64,000 bases of DNA from Acrocarpospora macrocephala (GTDB lineage: Bacteria > Actinomycetota > Actinomycetes > Streptosporangiales > Streptosporangiaceae): the NCBI RefSeq assembly GCF_009687865.1, contig NZ_BLAE01000040.1, forward strand, positions 40,104 through 104,103. The letters are read 5' to 3'. Under the pieces are notes generated by a model. It was given only the letters and a program-made list of their open reading frames with translations, had not been told where the DNA came from and searched no databases. The stretch's first letter is position 1, and each line of letters starts with the position of its first letter. Position numbers and translations under genes: made by a program. This document shows, one piece after another, positions 26,425 to 34,451 of this stretch.

Positions 26425-27972
26425 GTGAAACGAACATCAGTGAAATCGGCCGGTGTGATCCTCTCCTTAGGTCTCGTCCTCGCCGGGTGCGGGAGCGAAA
26501 CCGGGGGGAGTCCGGCCGGGAGCGCCCAACCGGCCGCGGCGGGATATGACAACAACGCCATCCTGAGGTGGGCGGTGCCGGGCATGCCGACCTCCTTCGA
26601 CCCGCGCAAGTCGGCGCCGCTGGACCCCGTCTTCCTGGACGTCGTCTACGAGAGCCTGATCAACCGCACCCCGGCCGGGGAGATCATTCCTGGCCTGGCC
26701 ACCGAGTGGCAGCTCGCGGACGAGAACAAGACGATCACCTTCAAGCTCCGGCCGGGCGTGAAGTTCCACAATGGCGAGGAGCTCAACGCCGAAGCCGTCA
26801 AGGCGTCCCTGGAGGCGTACAAGAAGGAAGGGGCGCTGGCGGGCACCCTCGCGGGGCTTGAGCAGGTCGAGGCGCTCGCCCCCGACCAGGTCAAGCTGAC
26901 CTTCACGGAGCCGTCCGGATACATGATCAACGTGCTGGCCGGGGAGGCGGGCATCGTGGTCGCGCCGAGCGCGCTCACCGACCCCGGCCTGACCGGCAAG
27001 CCGGTCGGCACCGGGCCGTTCCAGCTGGACACCCTCAGCGAGGGCAAGGTGACCTTCAAGAGGTTCGACGGCTACTGGGACGCCAAGCGCATCACCATCG
27101 GCGGCATCGAGATGGCGGTCTTCTCCGACGAGTCCACCCGGCTGCGCGCGGTCAAGTCGGGCCAGGCGGACGGCACGTCCATCACGCCCAGCCAGATGAA
27201 GGAGGCCGAGGCGTCCGGCCTGACCGTGATCAAGGGGGCGAACACCACCTTCAACGGCATCCTCATCAACACCGGCTCCGACAAGCTGGCCGACCCGAAG
27301 ATCCGCGAGGCCATGCTGTACGCGATCGACCGCGAGTCGATCAGCAAGAACCTCTACGCCAGCTCCTGCACGCCGGCCGTGCAGCCGCTCCAGCAGGGCT
27401 TCTGGGCGAACGTGCCCGAGCTCAACGACGTCAAGCCGTACTACGACACGGCCAAGGCCAAGCAGCTGCTGACCGAGGCGGGTTTCCCGAACGGCTTCGA
27501 GATGCAGCTGGAGGTCGGCCCCAACACCTCCTACCAGACCCTGGCGCAGGCGCTCCAGGCCCAGCTGCAGCAGGTCGGCATCAAGGTCACCATCAAGGTG
27601 CTGGAGTTCCAGCAGATGGTGAACGCGCGCAGGACCGGCAAGTTCACCGCCACCGTCTCGCTGCTCCAGGCCGGGCGGCCCGACCCCAGCCAGTTCGTCG
27701 CCGACTTCTACCTCAAGGGCGGCCTCTACAACCCCGGCGGCTTCGAGCTGCCCGGCGGTGCGGAGCTGCTCGCCCAGGCGCGGGTCAGCGACGACGTGAC
27801 CCAGCGCGCGGCGCCGCTCCAGGAGATCTTCAAGAAGGTCCTGGAGGTCGGCCCGCCGGTGGTGCCGGTCTGCGGCGTCACCTACGTGGCCGCCTTCCGC
27901 AAGGGCGTCACCGGCATGGAGGTGCCGGTGACGGGCGACTACGACTTCGCCCCCATCAAGATCAGCTCATAA
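26425..27972 (+). CDS. ABC transporter substrate-binding lipoprotein (SBP family 5)
   Basis: A 515-residue extracellular binding protein for the importer encoded at 16.9-20.7 kb. GTG 26425 is favoured because GGAGG lies 8 nt upstream and gives a classical lipoprotein leader (KRTSVKSAGVILSLG, lipobox LAGC). An ATG at 26410 overlaps the Shine-Dalgarno itself. Mature sequence motifs are those of family 5: 'FDPRKSAPLDPVFLDVVYESLI', 'NKTITFKLRPGVKFHNGEEL', and 'KPVGTGPFQLD'. A Cys pair near residue ~315 may form a disulfide. Family 5 proteins bind peptides, glycosides, opines, nickel chelates and aromatic acids, so the ligand stays open. Confidence 0.9.
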   Translation: MKRTSVKSAGVILSLGLVLAGCGSETGGSPAGSAQPAAAGYDNNAILRWAVPGMPTSFDPRKSAPLDPVFLDVVYESLINRTPAGEIIPGLATEWQLADENKTITFKLRPGVKFHNGEELNAEAVKASLEAYKKEGALAGTLAGLEQVEALAPDQVKLTFTEPSGYMINVLAGEAGIVVAPSALTDPGLTGKPVGTGPFQLDTLSEGKVTFKRFDGYWDAKRITIGGIEMAVFSDESTRLRAVKSGQADGTSITPSQMKEAEASGLTVIKGANTTFNGILINTGSDKLADPKIREAMLYAIDRESISKNLYASSCTPAVQPLQQGFWANVPELNDVKPYYDTAKAKQLLTEAGFPNGFEMQLEVGPNTSYQTLAQALQAQLQQVGIKVTIKVLEFQQMVNARRTGKFTATVSLLQAGRPDPSQFVADFYLKGGLYNPGGFELPGGAELLAQARVSDDVTQRAAPLQEIFKKVLEVGPPVVPVCGVTYVAAFRKGVTGMEVPVTGDYDFAPIKISS

Positions 27973-27978
27973 GTCGCA

Positions 27979-28003
27979 GGGGGGCGTCCTCGGGACGCCC
28001 CCC
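27979..28003. terminator. Strong hairpin after the binding-protein gene
   Basis: GGGGGGCGTCC (27979-27989) and GGACGCCCCCC (27993-28003) form a perfect 11-bp stem with a 3-nt loop. It begins right after the stop at 27970-27972 and is followed 22 nt later by the SDR start, on the same strand. Such a hairpin may stop most transcripts or shield the 3' end of the binding-protein mRNA, which is normally needed in excess over the permeases. Confidence 0.65.
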
Positions 28004-28024
28004 GGAACACCATGGAGGAAGACT

Positions 28025-28912
28025 GTGCGGCTCGACGACAAGGTCGCGATCGTCACCGGATCTGGACGGGGCCTCGGCCGCGCGTACGCTGAGGCGCTGG
28101 CCGCCGCGGGCGCGGGCGTGGTGGTCAACGACATCGACGGCGACGCGGCGGCCGAGACCGTGGCCGCGATCACCGGGGCGGGCGGCCGGGCCGTCGCCGA
28201 GGTGTGCGCGGTCGGCACGGCCGAGTCGGCCGACGCGCTGGTCCAGCGGGCCGTCGCCGAGTTCGGCCGGCTGGACGTGATGTGCACCAACGCGGGCGCG
28301 CTCCGCGACCGCACCTTGGGCAAGGTCACCGACGAGGAGTTCGACCTCGTCCTGAACAGCCACGTGCGCGGCACCTTCACCTGCGGCCGCGCCGCCGCCG
28401 CCCGCTTCCGCGAGCAGGGCGACGGCGGCCGCCTGATCCTGGTCGGCTCGCCCGCGGGCCAGTACGGCAGCTTCGGGCAGACCGCGTACGCGGCGTCCAA
28501 GGCGGCGATCATCGCCATGGTCCGGGTCTGGTCGATCGAGCTGGCCAAGGCCGGGGTGACGGTGAACGCCATCGTGCCGATCGCGCTGACCCGGATGGCG
28601 GCGACCATCCCGGACCTGGCCGAGGTGGTGGCCCAGGTGGAGGCCGGCGCCCCGGTCCCGCCCGAGCTGCGCCGCCGCGGCATCGGCACCGTCCAGGACG
28701 TGGCCCCGCTGGTGGTCTACCTGTCCTCGGCGGAGTCGGCCGGGATCACCGGGCAGTATTTCGGCTTCGGCGGCGACAAGTTCGCCATCTGGGCGCATCC
28801 GAAGGAGGAGTTCGTGACCCACCGGGAGGGCGGCTGGACGGCGGACCAGTTGGTCGAAGACTTCGCCGGGTTCAGCAAGCACCTGCAGAGCCACCTGCCA
28901 CCCGGCCGCTGA
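28025..28912 (+). CDS. Short-chain dehydrogenase/reductase
   Basis: A 295-residue NAD(P)-dependent oxidoreductase. The nucleotide motif is TGSGRGLGRAYA, the strand-4 motif is TNAGALRD, the catalytic Ser lies in LVGSPAGQYG and the Tyr-Lys pair is in AYAASKAA. Acid residues after the second strand (NDIDGD) favour NAD. A C-terminal extension of ~40 residues (from WAHPKEEF) goes beyond the minimal SDR fold and resembles the SDR domain of multifunctional 3-hydroxyacyl-CoA dehydrogenases. The GTG start at 28025 has GGAGGA upstream. It would oxidise a hydroxyl group of an intermediate, possibly at the CoA-ester stage. Confidence 0.88.
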   Translation: MRLDDKVAIVTGSGRGLGRAYAEALAAAGAGVVVNDIDGDAAAETVAAITGAGGRAVAEVCAVGTAESADALVQRAVAEFGRLDVMCTNAGALRDRTLGKVTDEEFDLVLNSHVRGTFTCGRAAAARFREQGDGGRLILVGSPAGQYGSFGQTAYAASKAAIIAMVRVWSIELAKAGVTVNAIVPIALTRMAATIPDLAEVVAQVEAGAPVPPELRRRGIGTVQDVAPLVVYLSSAESAGITGQYFGFGGDKFAIWAHPKEEFVTHREGGWTADQLVEDFAGFSKHLQSHLPPGR

Positions 28913-28918
28913 AAGGAC

Positions 28919-29683
28919 TCAGGTGAAGTAGAACGCGAGGGAGGTGCGGGTGATCCGGTCGCGAATGACCGGATCGGGCACCATGGTCGCGAAGGAGTTC
29001 ACGGCGTCCTGGTAGGTGAGCGGTTGTCGCGCGCCGATGAAGGGTGCGTCGCTGCCCCAGAACAGCCGTTCCGGTCCGGCGGCGGCGAGCAGCGTCGCCG
29101 CGTATCCGGCCAGCCTGGCGGGGGAGACGCGGAACCGGTATCCGGCCGACAGTTTCACCCAGACCCGTCCGGTGGCCAGGCCGCGCAGCAGCGCCGTGCC
29201 CCCGGGGTTGGCGTAGCCGGTCTCCGGGTGCGGGTCGCCGAAATGGTCCACGACTACCTTCACTCCGGCGGCCAGCAGCGATTCCAGCACGAGCGGCAGC
29301 CGTGCCAGCTCGACGTTGAGTTCGACGTGCCAGTCCAGCTCGGCGACCTGCCGCAGCAGTTCGCGGTACCCGGTCAGGTCCGGGTCGGTACGGCGACGCC
29401 ACTGGAACCGTACGCCGACCACGCCGGGGGACTGTTGCGCGAGTTTCGGTTGCACCGTGCCGCGCAGTCGCGGGTGGGCGCGGAGCGCGGCCAGGGTGTA
29501 CGCGTCCCGGTCGTCGAGCAGGCTCATCGCCGAGATCACCGCGTGGCTGACGCCGTGCGCGTCCATCATCGGCAGGAACGCCTCGGTGGTCAGGTCGCCC
29601 TCCGGCCGGGTCCAGGCTCCGGCCGCCAGTGGCAGCGCTTTGCTGAACAGGTGGACGTGGGTGTCGACCAGCGGCAGCGTCAT
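28919..29683 (-). CDS. Amidohydrolase 2 family metal-dependent hydrolase (TIM barrel)
   Basis: A 254-residue hydrolase. The metal motif is VDTHVHLF near the N-terminus, later His residues are in DWHVELNV and VVDHFGDPHPE, and the conserved Asp is in LFWGSDAPF. The length is short for a full amidohydrolase 2 enzyme (~280-330) but all core strands are present. ATG 29683 overlaps the stop of the preceding minus-strand amidohydrolase by 4 bp. It is the last of five genes reading left from 32714 and ends 6 bp from the convergent SDR. Members act as lactonases or decarboxylases, often 2-pyrone-4,6-dicarboxylate lactonase-like. Confidence 0.8.
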   Translation of the reverse strand: MTLPLVDTHVHLFSKALPLAAGAWTRPEGDLTTEAFLPMMDAHGVSHAVISAMSLLDDRDAYTLAALRAHPRLRGTVQPKLAQQSPGVVGVRFQWRRRTDPDLTGYRELLRQVAELDWHVELNVELARLPLVLESLLAAGVKVVVDHFGDPHPETGYANPGGTALLRGLATGRVWVKLSAGYRFRVSPARLAGYAATLLAAAGPERLFWGSDAPFIGARQPLTYQDAVNSFATMVPDPVIRDRITRTSLAFYFT

Positions 29684-30510
29684 GTCAGGCCGTACAGGCG
29701 GGCGGCCGTGCCGCCGAGGACGAGGGCGGCGTCTCCAGGCGTGAGTCCGGCCACCGATTCCCGGCCGATCCGGACCATGTCCGGATAGCCGACCGGGGTC
29801 TGCGTGACGTCCGAACCCCACAACACCCGCCCGGCCCCGAACCGGGACACCAGCCAGAACACCACGTCCGCCGGGGCCACCCCGGCGGCCAGCAGCCGGG
29901 CGTGGTTAAGGGTGGTGACCTTGACGTGCACCTGCTCCAGGTCGGCCAGCGCGAGCAGCCCGTCCGCCCCGGGGTACGGCTCCGGCCGGTCGGCTTCCAC
30001 GCTGGCGATGTGGTCGAGCACGACGGGCGTGCCGGGGAACGCGCGGACCACGCCGGGCAGGGCGGCCAGGCAGTCGTCGCGGTTCCACCGGTAAATGTGC
30101 AGGCACATGGACAGCCCGAGCTCGGCGGCCTGCCGCCAGACCCGCAGCGCCGCAGGGCCCGCGAACCAGTCCGTGCCGCGAGGGCCGCCGTGCTGGTGGC
30201 CGCCCGGGGCGGTCAGCCGCATCGCCACCGCGCCGCGCGCCGCCCAGCGGCGTACCACCGCGTCGGCGTCGTCGGCCAAAGCGTCGATCACGCACATGGC
30301 CGCCAGCCGGTCCGGATGCCGTGCGGCCGAGTCCACGACGTAGCTGTTGTCGAAGCCGTACACGTGCGCTCGCTGCACCGCGACGGCGGCGGCGAGTCCG
30401 TGCTCGTCCAGCGCGGCGAGCAGCCGTTCCGCGGTCATCGGGTCGCGCACCTCGGCGCCCGGGTAGGCGGGGTCGTTGACGGTCAGGTGGGCGTGCGCGT
30501 CGATCAGCAC
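29680..30510 (-). CDS. Amidohydrolase 2 family metal-dependent hydrolase (TIM barrel)
   Basis: A 276-residue hydrolase starting with VLIDAHAHLTV, the HxH metal motif. Other active-site candidates are His in MCLHIYRW, His in VVLDHIAS and Asp in VLWGSDVTQ. The start is a GTG at 30510, which overlaps the upstream lipocalin-like gene by 7 bp and begins right at the first beta strand. It is a paralogue-like neighbour of the next gene, yet their sequences differ enough that they probably act on different intermediates. Confidence 0.82.
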   Translation of the reverse strand: MLIDAHAHLTVNDPAYPGAEVRDPMTAERLLAALDEHGLAAAVAVQRAHVYGFDNSYVVDSAARHPDRLAAMCVIDALADDADAVVRRWAARGAVAMRLTAPGGHQHGGPRGTDWFAGPAALRVWRQAAELGLSMCLHIYRWNRDDCLAALPGVVRAFPGTPVVLDHIASVEADRPEPYPGADGLLALADLEQVHVKVTTLNHARLLAAGVAPADVVFWLVSRFGAGRVLWGSDVTQTPVGYPDMVRIGRESVAGLTPGDAALVLGGTAARLYGLT

Positions 30511-30902
30511 AGGCGCTCCCAGACGAGGACGGGCGTGGGGGGCTGGCCAGGGGTGTGCTCGGCGCGTAGGACCAGCCGGGATCCCGTCACGACGGCCAGG
30601 CGGACCAGCGTGGCGCCGATCCAGTTGGGATAGATGGCGGCTTCGACGTGGTGGACGATCCGGTCGCCGAGCCATTCGTACCGGCCGCTGTAGGCGCCGT
30701 AGCCGCGCACCGCGTCGAGCCGTTCCGCGTCGCTGGCCCAGCGCCAGTTGGAGGCGGCCAGCGGCGGCCGGTTCCCTGGCATGTACTGCACCGCCATGTA
30801 GCCGTCCGGACCGTAGAGGAGCCGCCCGAGCGGGGTGTCGCCGAGCGGCCGTTCCCCGTTCTCCAGGTAGTAGTCGTCAAGACGCCAGGTGCCGATGATC
30901 AC
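30504..30902 (-). CDS. Lipocalin-like domain protein
   Basis: A 132-residue protein with the pattern of the lipocalin-like_5 type: 'IIGTWRLDDYYLE' at the start, 'PLGRLLYGPDGYMAVQYMP' in the centre, 'YSGRYEWLGDRIVHHVEAAIYPNWIG' and a closing barrel strand. The GTG start at 30902 overlaps the bicupin stop by GTGA. Such small barrels bind hydrophobic ligands or act as accessory isomerases. It has no signal peptide, so it works in the cytosol. No catalytic residue can be named. Confidence 0.75.
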   Translation of the reverse strand: MIIGTWRLDDYYLENGERPLGDTPLGRLLYGPDGYMAVQYMPGNRPPLAASNWRWASDAERLDAVRGYGAYSGRYEWLGDRIVHHVEAAIYPNWIGATLVRLAVVTGSRLVLRAEHTPGQPPTPVLVWERLC

Positions 30903-31807
30903 GGGGCTGGATACTCCGCCGCGTTGAGCACCCACCCGGCCTTGGCCGAGAAGTCCGCGCGCGGCGGGCTGAACACGTCGATGAGCAGGTGCCGCCCGGC
31001 GCCCATGGCCTGGCTGGTGTGCACGGTGGGCGGTGGGATGATCGCCACGGACGGGCTGCCCACCCGGGCGTGCTCATCGTCGCGCCACTGGTCCAGCTTG
31101 GCCGTCCAGGGGGTGCGGACGTGGTGGACGTAGTCGCCCGCCACGGTCAGCGAGCACTGCTCGAAGTCGTCGTGGTGGTGCGGGGACATCCGGTCGGGGT
31201 CGCGCGGCCCGTCGCTGGGGTCACCGAAGTTGACCATGAAGGAGCTGGTCCGGAAGATCCGCCCGAATCGGCCCGGCTCCCTGGGGTAGTCGGCGGTGAG
31301 ATACACGCGCAGCCGGTGCCCGGCGGGCGGGTCCGGCCAGGGCTCCAGCAAGGCCACCCGGGGGTGCGGCTCGGCGTAGGACGCGGCGTTGGCGCAGCGG
31401 GCCAGCACGTCCGAGGCGCGTACGTCGAACAGGCGGAACAGCTCCACCTGGCCGCGCGCGGTGATCGAGCTGTCGCCCGGGGGCACGACGACCAGGCCGC
31501 TGCCGGACACCGTCCTGCTCTCGGAGCCTGCCGTGACCTCGATGGTGGCCTCGGCATCCGGCAGGATCACGACATACTCCTCGCCCTGCTCCGCGGCCGA
31601 GCGGCTGAGCGTGTCGCCGCCGGCCAGCCGGCTGTAGGCGATCGCCAGGTTCTGCCCCCGGGCATACCAGGTTCTGCCTCCGCGTTCGGTGGTCTCCTGC
31701 GGCGGCAGGGTGAGGAACTCGAAGGTGGCCAGCGCGGCGATCGGCGCGCTGGTGTCGATCGGGCGTCCCGTGTTGAGCGCGGAGCGCGGATCGGTTGCGC
31801 TGTACAT
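30899..31807 (-). CDS. Bicupin protein
   Basis: A 302-residue protein with two cupin domains. Domain 1 (residues ~35-135) is likely metal-free, since its motif lacks the histidines (GEEYVVILPD, VVVPPGDSSI). Domain 2 (~165-290) has the metal set: MSPHHHDDFEQCSLTV, giving HxH and Glu, and a later His in PPPTVHTSQAMG. The overall plan resembles gentisate-type or other ring-modifying dioxygenases and isomerases. The gene sits between two hydrolase genes in a compact minus-strand operon. It may be the oxygenase that opens or modifies the ring in this branch, but that is inference. Confidence 0.75.
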   Translation of the reverse strand: MYSATDPRSALNTGRPIDTSAPIAALATFEFLTLPPQETTERGGRTWYARGQNLAIAYSRLAGGDTLSRSAAEQGEEYVVILPDAEATIEVTAGSESRTVSGSGLVVVPPGDSSITARGQVELFRLFDVRASDVLARCANAASYAEPHPRVALLEPWPDPPAGHRLRVYLTADYPREPGRFGRIFRTSSFMVNFGDPSDGPRDPDRMSPHHHDDFEQCSLTVAGDYVHHVRTPWTAKLDQWRDDEHARVGSPSVAIIPPPTVHTSQAMGAGRHLLIDVFSPPRADFSAKAGWVLNAAEYPAP

Positions 31808-31820
31808 GCGATCGGTCCTT

Positions 31821-32714
31821 TCAGTCGTCCAGGCCGAGCAGGTAGGAGGGGTTGACGCGGACGATCTGCCCTAGGTCCTTCTCCGGCAGGCCGAGGTCCA
31901 GCAGCGCGGAGCCGACCCGGATGAAGGAGTCCACGGGCATCGGCCGCCCCGCCTGGCCGAGGTCGGAGGCGAGCACGGTGCGCTCGGGCCCGACCTGCTC
32001 GATCCAGTCGAGCAGCTGCCGGGGCGACCATCGGGCCTGGGCCACCTCGGGGTCGTACATGCTGGTCTCGTGCTCGATGTACGCGCCGAGCCGGACGAAC
32101 TCCTGGCACTGCGCGGGATCTGAGCCGATCACGAAGTTCGGATGGCTGACCACCAGCCGCCGGATGCCCCGATCCCGGGCGGCGGCGAAGACCTCCAGAA
32201 TGTCGCCGGGTGCCATGTGCCCGGCGGACAGCAGCGCACCGGACTCGGCGATCACATCGAGCACCCGGCCGACCTCGGGGATCAGCGCGCCGTCCGGGCC
32301 GCGCACGTCGACCTGGGCGAGCGACAGCGGGATGGTCGGCTTGGGGAAGCCGCCACCGGAGTTGTGATGGTCGATGTGCGCGCGGGAGGAGATGGTGGGG
32401 AACCACACGCACCGCCCACCCATCCGCAGGCACATCTCCACCGCGTACGGGTTGATGCCGCCGACCTGGTTGTTGAGGGCGATCCCGCCGTACACGGCGG
32501 TGCTGAGCGGGGCCAGCCGATCCCGCATGGCCAGCAGGTCCATCACCGTGTTGTGGTGGTGGGACTTGGCCAGCAGCGCCCGCATGCCCAGCCGCGCGCC
32601 GTCGGCGGCGGCGCCCACATGGTCGAACCGGCGCGGGAGGGGGTTGGGCCCGGAGTGGCAGTGCAGATCGACAAGCCCGTGCAGGGCTCGCTCGATCGCG
32701 GACGGTCGGATCAT
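31821..32714 (-). CDS. Histidine-rich TIM-barrel metallohydrolase (DUF6282-like)
   Basis: A 297-residue protein. It carries many candidate metal ligands: VDLHCHSGPN near the start, LAKSHHHNTVMD, AHIDHHNSGGG, AGHMAPGD, VVSHPNF and LASDLGQ. The layout fits the amidohydrolase/PHP-like proteins annotated DUF6282, for which no reaction is established as far as I know. ATG 32714 has AGAGGA 9 nt upstream; an earlier in-frame ATG at 32801 would run through operator-like site D and is unlikely. It is the first gene of the minus-strand operon 32714-28919. Confidence 0.72.
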   Translation of the reverse strand: MIRPSAIERALHGLVDLHCHSGPNPLPRRFDHVGAAADGARLGMRALLAKSHHHNTVMDLLAMRDRLAPLSTAVYGGIALNNQVGGINPYAVEMCLRMGGRCVWFPTISSRAHIDHHNSGGGFPKPTIPLSLAQVDVRGPDGALIPEVGRVLDVIAESGALLSAGHMAPGDILEVFAAARDRGIRRLVVSHPNFVIGSDPAQCQEFVRLGAYIEHETSMYDPEVAQARWSPRQLLDWIEQVGPERTVLASDLGQAGRPMPVDSFIRVGSALLDLGLPEKDLGQIVRVNPSYLLGLDD

Positions 32715-32761
32715 CGTCGTTCCTCTTGACAGCGGTGCCGCCACCCTAGAGTGTGTAACAC

Positions 32762-32787
32762 ATTGCGGACTTGATGTACGATAAATG
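32762..32787. promoter_or_regulatory. Operator-like site D of the island regulon
   Basis: GCGGAC (32765-32770), 5-nt spacer, GTACG (32776-32780), then ATAAATG. On the minus strand, 32787-32774 reads CATTTATCGTACAT, one mismatch in the first twelve bases from site B (CATTTATCGGAC). It lies in the divergent promoter between the minus-strand hydrolase operon and the plus-strand CoA-transferase operon. Confidence 0.55.
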
Positions 32788-32823
32788 CGAATCGCCATCA
32801 TGGCAAGCTTCCTTGGGGGTCAC

Positions 32824-33618
32824 GTGCCGGACACGAGCTACACCTGGGCCGAGATGATGGCGATCTCCATCTCGCACGAGATGGCCGACGGCGACTTCGG
32901 CTCCGTGGGCGCCGCCTCGCACATCCCCGCGGCCGGGCTGCGGCTGGCGCAGCTCACCCACGCGCCGAACCTGTCCTTCTTCTGCGGCGGCAGCGGCGCG
33001 ATGAACCCGAAGATCCAGCGGCTCACCGAGTCGTCCGCCGACTACCGCAACCTGGTGACCAGCGAGTACCAGTTCTCTCTTGACGATGTGGTGGACTTCG
33101 AGACCGCGATCCGGTTCGACTTCGCGTTCCTGGGCGGGATGCAGATCGACAAGCACGGCAATCTCAACATGGCCGTGATCGGCCCGTGGGACAAGCCCAA
33201 GGTCCGCGGCCCCGGCACGATCGGGCTGATCTTCCTGGGCGGCTTCAAGACCAGCTACATCTACACCGAGCACCACACGCCGAGGATCTTCGTCGACAAG
33301 GTGGACTTCATCAGCGGCGCGGGGTGGCTGGACGGCGGCGACTCCCGCAGCAAGGTCTTCCGCCCCGAGTCCGATGGTCCCCGCCGGGTGTTCACCCCGC
33401 TCGGGGTGTTCGACTTCGAGCCGGAGAGCCGCCGGATGCGGCTGATCAAGGTGCACCCGTGGAGCAGCGTCGAGCGGGTCCAGGCGGCCACCGGGTTCGA
33501 GCTGCTGGTCGCCGACGACGTGCGGACCGTCGACCCGCCGACCGAGGAGGAGCTGCGCCTGCTGCGGACCCAGGTGGACACCGAAGGCGTGCTGCGCCGC
33601 TACCCCGCCACGGCATGA
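32824..33618 (+). CDS. GctB/IpdB-like CoA-transferase-family B subunit lacking the catalytic Glu
   Basis: A 264-residue protein aligned along its whole length with glutaconate CoA-transferase subunit B and with IpdB: AFLGGMQIDKHGNLN, FISGAGWLDGG, and the C-terminal TGFELLVADD. GTG 32824 gives the family length and its usual opening (YTWAEMMA); ATG 32785 overlaps operator site D, ATG 32800 is also in frame. In GctB the CoA-accepting Glu54 lies in VESG; here the same stretch is SFFCGGSG, with Gly or Cys instead. IpdB also lacks it, and IpdAB is known to hydrolyse a cyclic ketone-CoA instead of moving CoA. A ring-opening hydrolase is thus the better guess. The A subunit is at 36.8 kb. Confidence 0.82.
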   Translation: MPDTSYTWAEMMAISISHEMADGDFGSVGAASHIPAAGLRLAQLTHAPNLSFFCGGSGAMNPKIQRLTESSADYRNLVTSEYQFSLDDVVDFETAIRFDFAFLGGMQIDKHGNLNMAVIGPWDKPKVRGPGTIGLIFLGGFKTSYIYTEHHTPRIFVDKVDFISGAGWLDGGDSRSKVFRPESDGPRRVFTPLGVFDFEPESRRMRLIKVHPWSSVERVQAATGFELLVADDVRTVDPPTEEELRLLRTQVDTEGVLRRYPATA

Positions 33619-34451
33619 ACTGGGCAGAGCGCCACCTCGTAGCGGACGGCTGCGCCACCCACTACCTGGAGGCCGGCGAAGGACCCCCGCTGGTCCTGCT
33701 CCACGGCGGTGAGTACGGCGCCGCCGCCGAGATCACCTGGGAGCACTGCATCCCGGCCCTGGCGGCACACCACCGGGTGATGGCGCTCGACTTCGTCGGC
33801 TACGGGCACAGCGACAAGCTCAGAGACTTCGGCGGCCAGCGACGGCTGATGCTCCGCCAGGTCTCCGGCGTGCTGCGCGCGCTCCGGATCGAGTCGGCGT
33901 ACTTCATCGGCACCTCGCTCAGCGGGCGCATGCTGCTGGACGTGGCCAGCAAACCCGCGCCGGTCTGGCCGATAAAAGCGATGGCGGTGGCCGGGATCGG
34001 TCTGGCCGCCCCGGCGGAGGCAGCCCGGAAGGTGCTGGAGGATTTCGACGGCACCCTGGAAGGGCTGCGCCCGTCCATGGACGTGCTCTTCCACGATCCG
34101 CGCTGGCGGGACAGCGAGTCGTATCTGCGCCGCAGGTACGACTTCTGCGCCATCCCCGGCGCGTGGGAGACGGCGGCGGCGGGCAACTTGCGCTCGCCGA
34201 TGCGCCGTGGTGAGAGCCGCCCGCACATAAGGCCGCCCGTCCGTGACTATGGCGGCGTCGCCGTACCCACCTGTCTGATTAGGGGCGAGCATGACCGGCT
34301 GGTGCCGGAGGGCACCTGGCGGGAGCTGGCCGCGCAGATTCCCGGCGCGGTCGCGGTCACCGTCGCGGGGAGCGGTCACTACCCGCAGATCGAGCGTGCC
34401 GCAGCGTTCACCGAGACGGTGCTGGACTTCTTCAAGCGGGAGGGATCATGA
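33615..34451 (+). CDS. Alpha/beta hydrolase (MhpC-like) with an atypical nucleophile elbow
   Basis: A 278-residue alpha/beta-hydrolase. The oxyanion loop is LLHGGEYG, the nucleophile Ser lies in FIGTSLSG, Asp in RGEHDRLVP and His in GSGHYPQ. The elbow reads G-T-S-L-S, so the last Gly of GxSxG is Ser with a Gly after it; that is uncommon but known. It resembles meta-cleavage product hydrolases (MhpC/BphD), which split C-C bonds in ring-fission products. ATG 33615 overlaps the previous stop and its own stop overlaps the next hydrolase gene. Confidence 0.85.
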   Translation: MNWAERHLVADGCATHYLEAGEGPPLVLLHGGEYGAAAEITWEHCIPALAAHHRVMALDFVGYGHSDKLRDFGGQRRLMLRQVSGVLRALRIESAYFIGTSLSGRMLLDVASKPAPVWPIKAMAVAGIGLAAPAEAARKVLEDFDGTLEGLRPSMDVLFHDPRWRDSESYLRRRYDFCAIPGAWETAAAGNLRSPMRRGESRPHIRPPVRDYGGVAVPTCLIRGEHDRLVPEGTWRELAAQIPGAVAVTVAGSGHYPQIERAAAFTETVLDFFKREGS

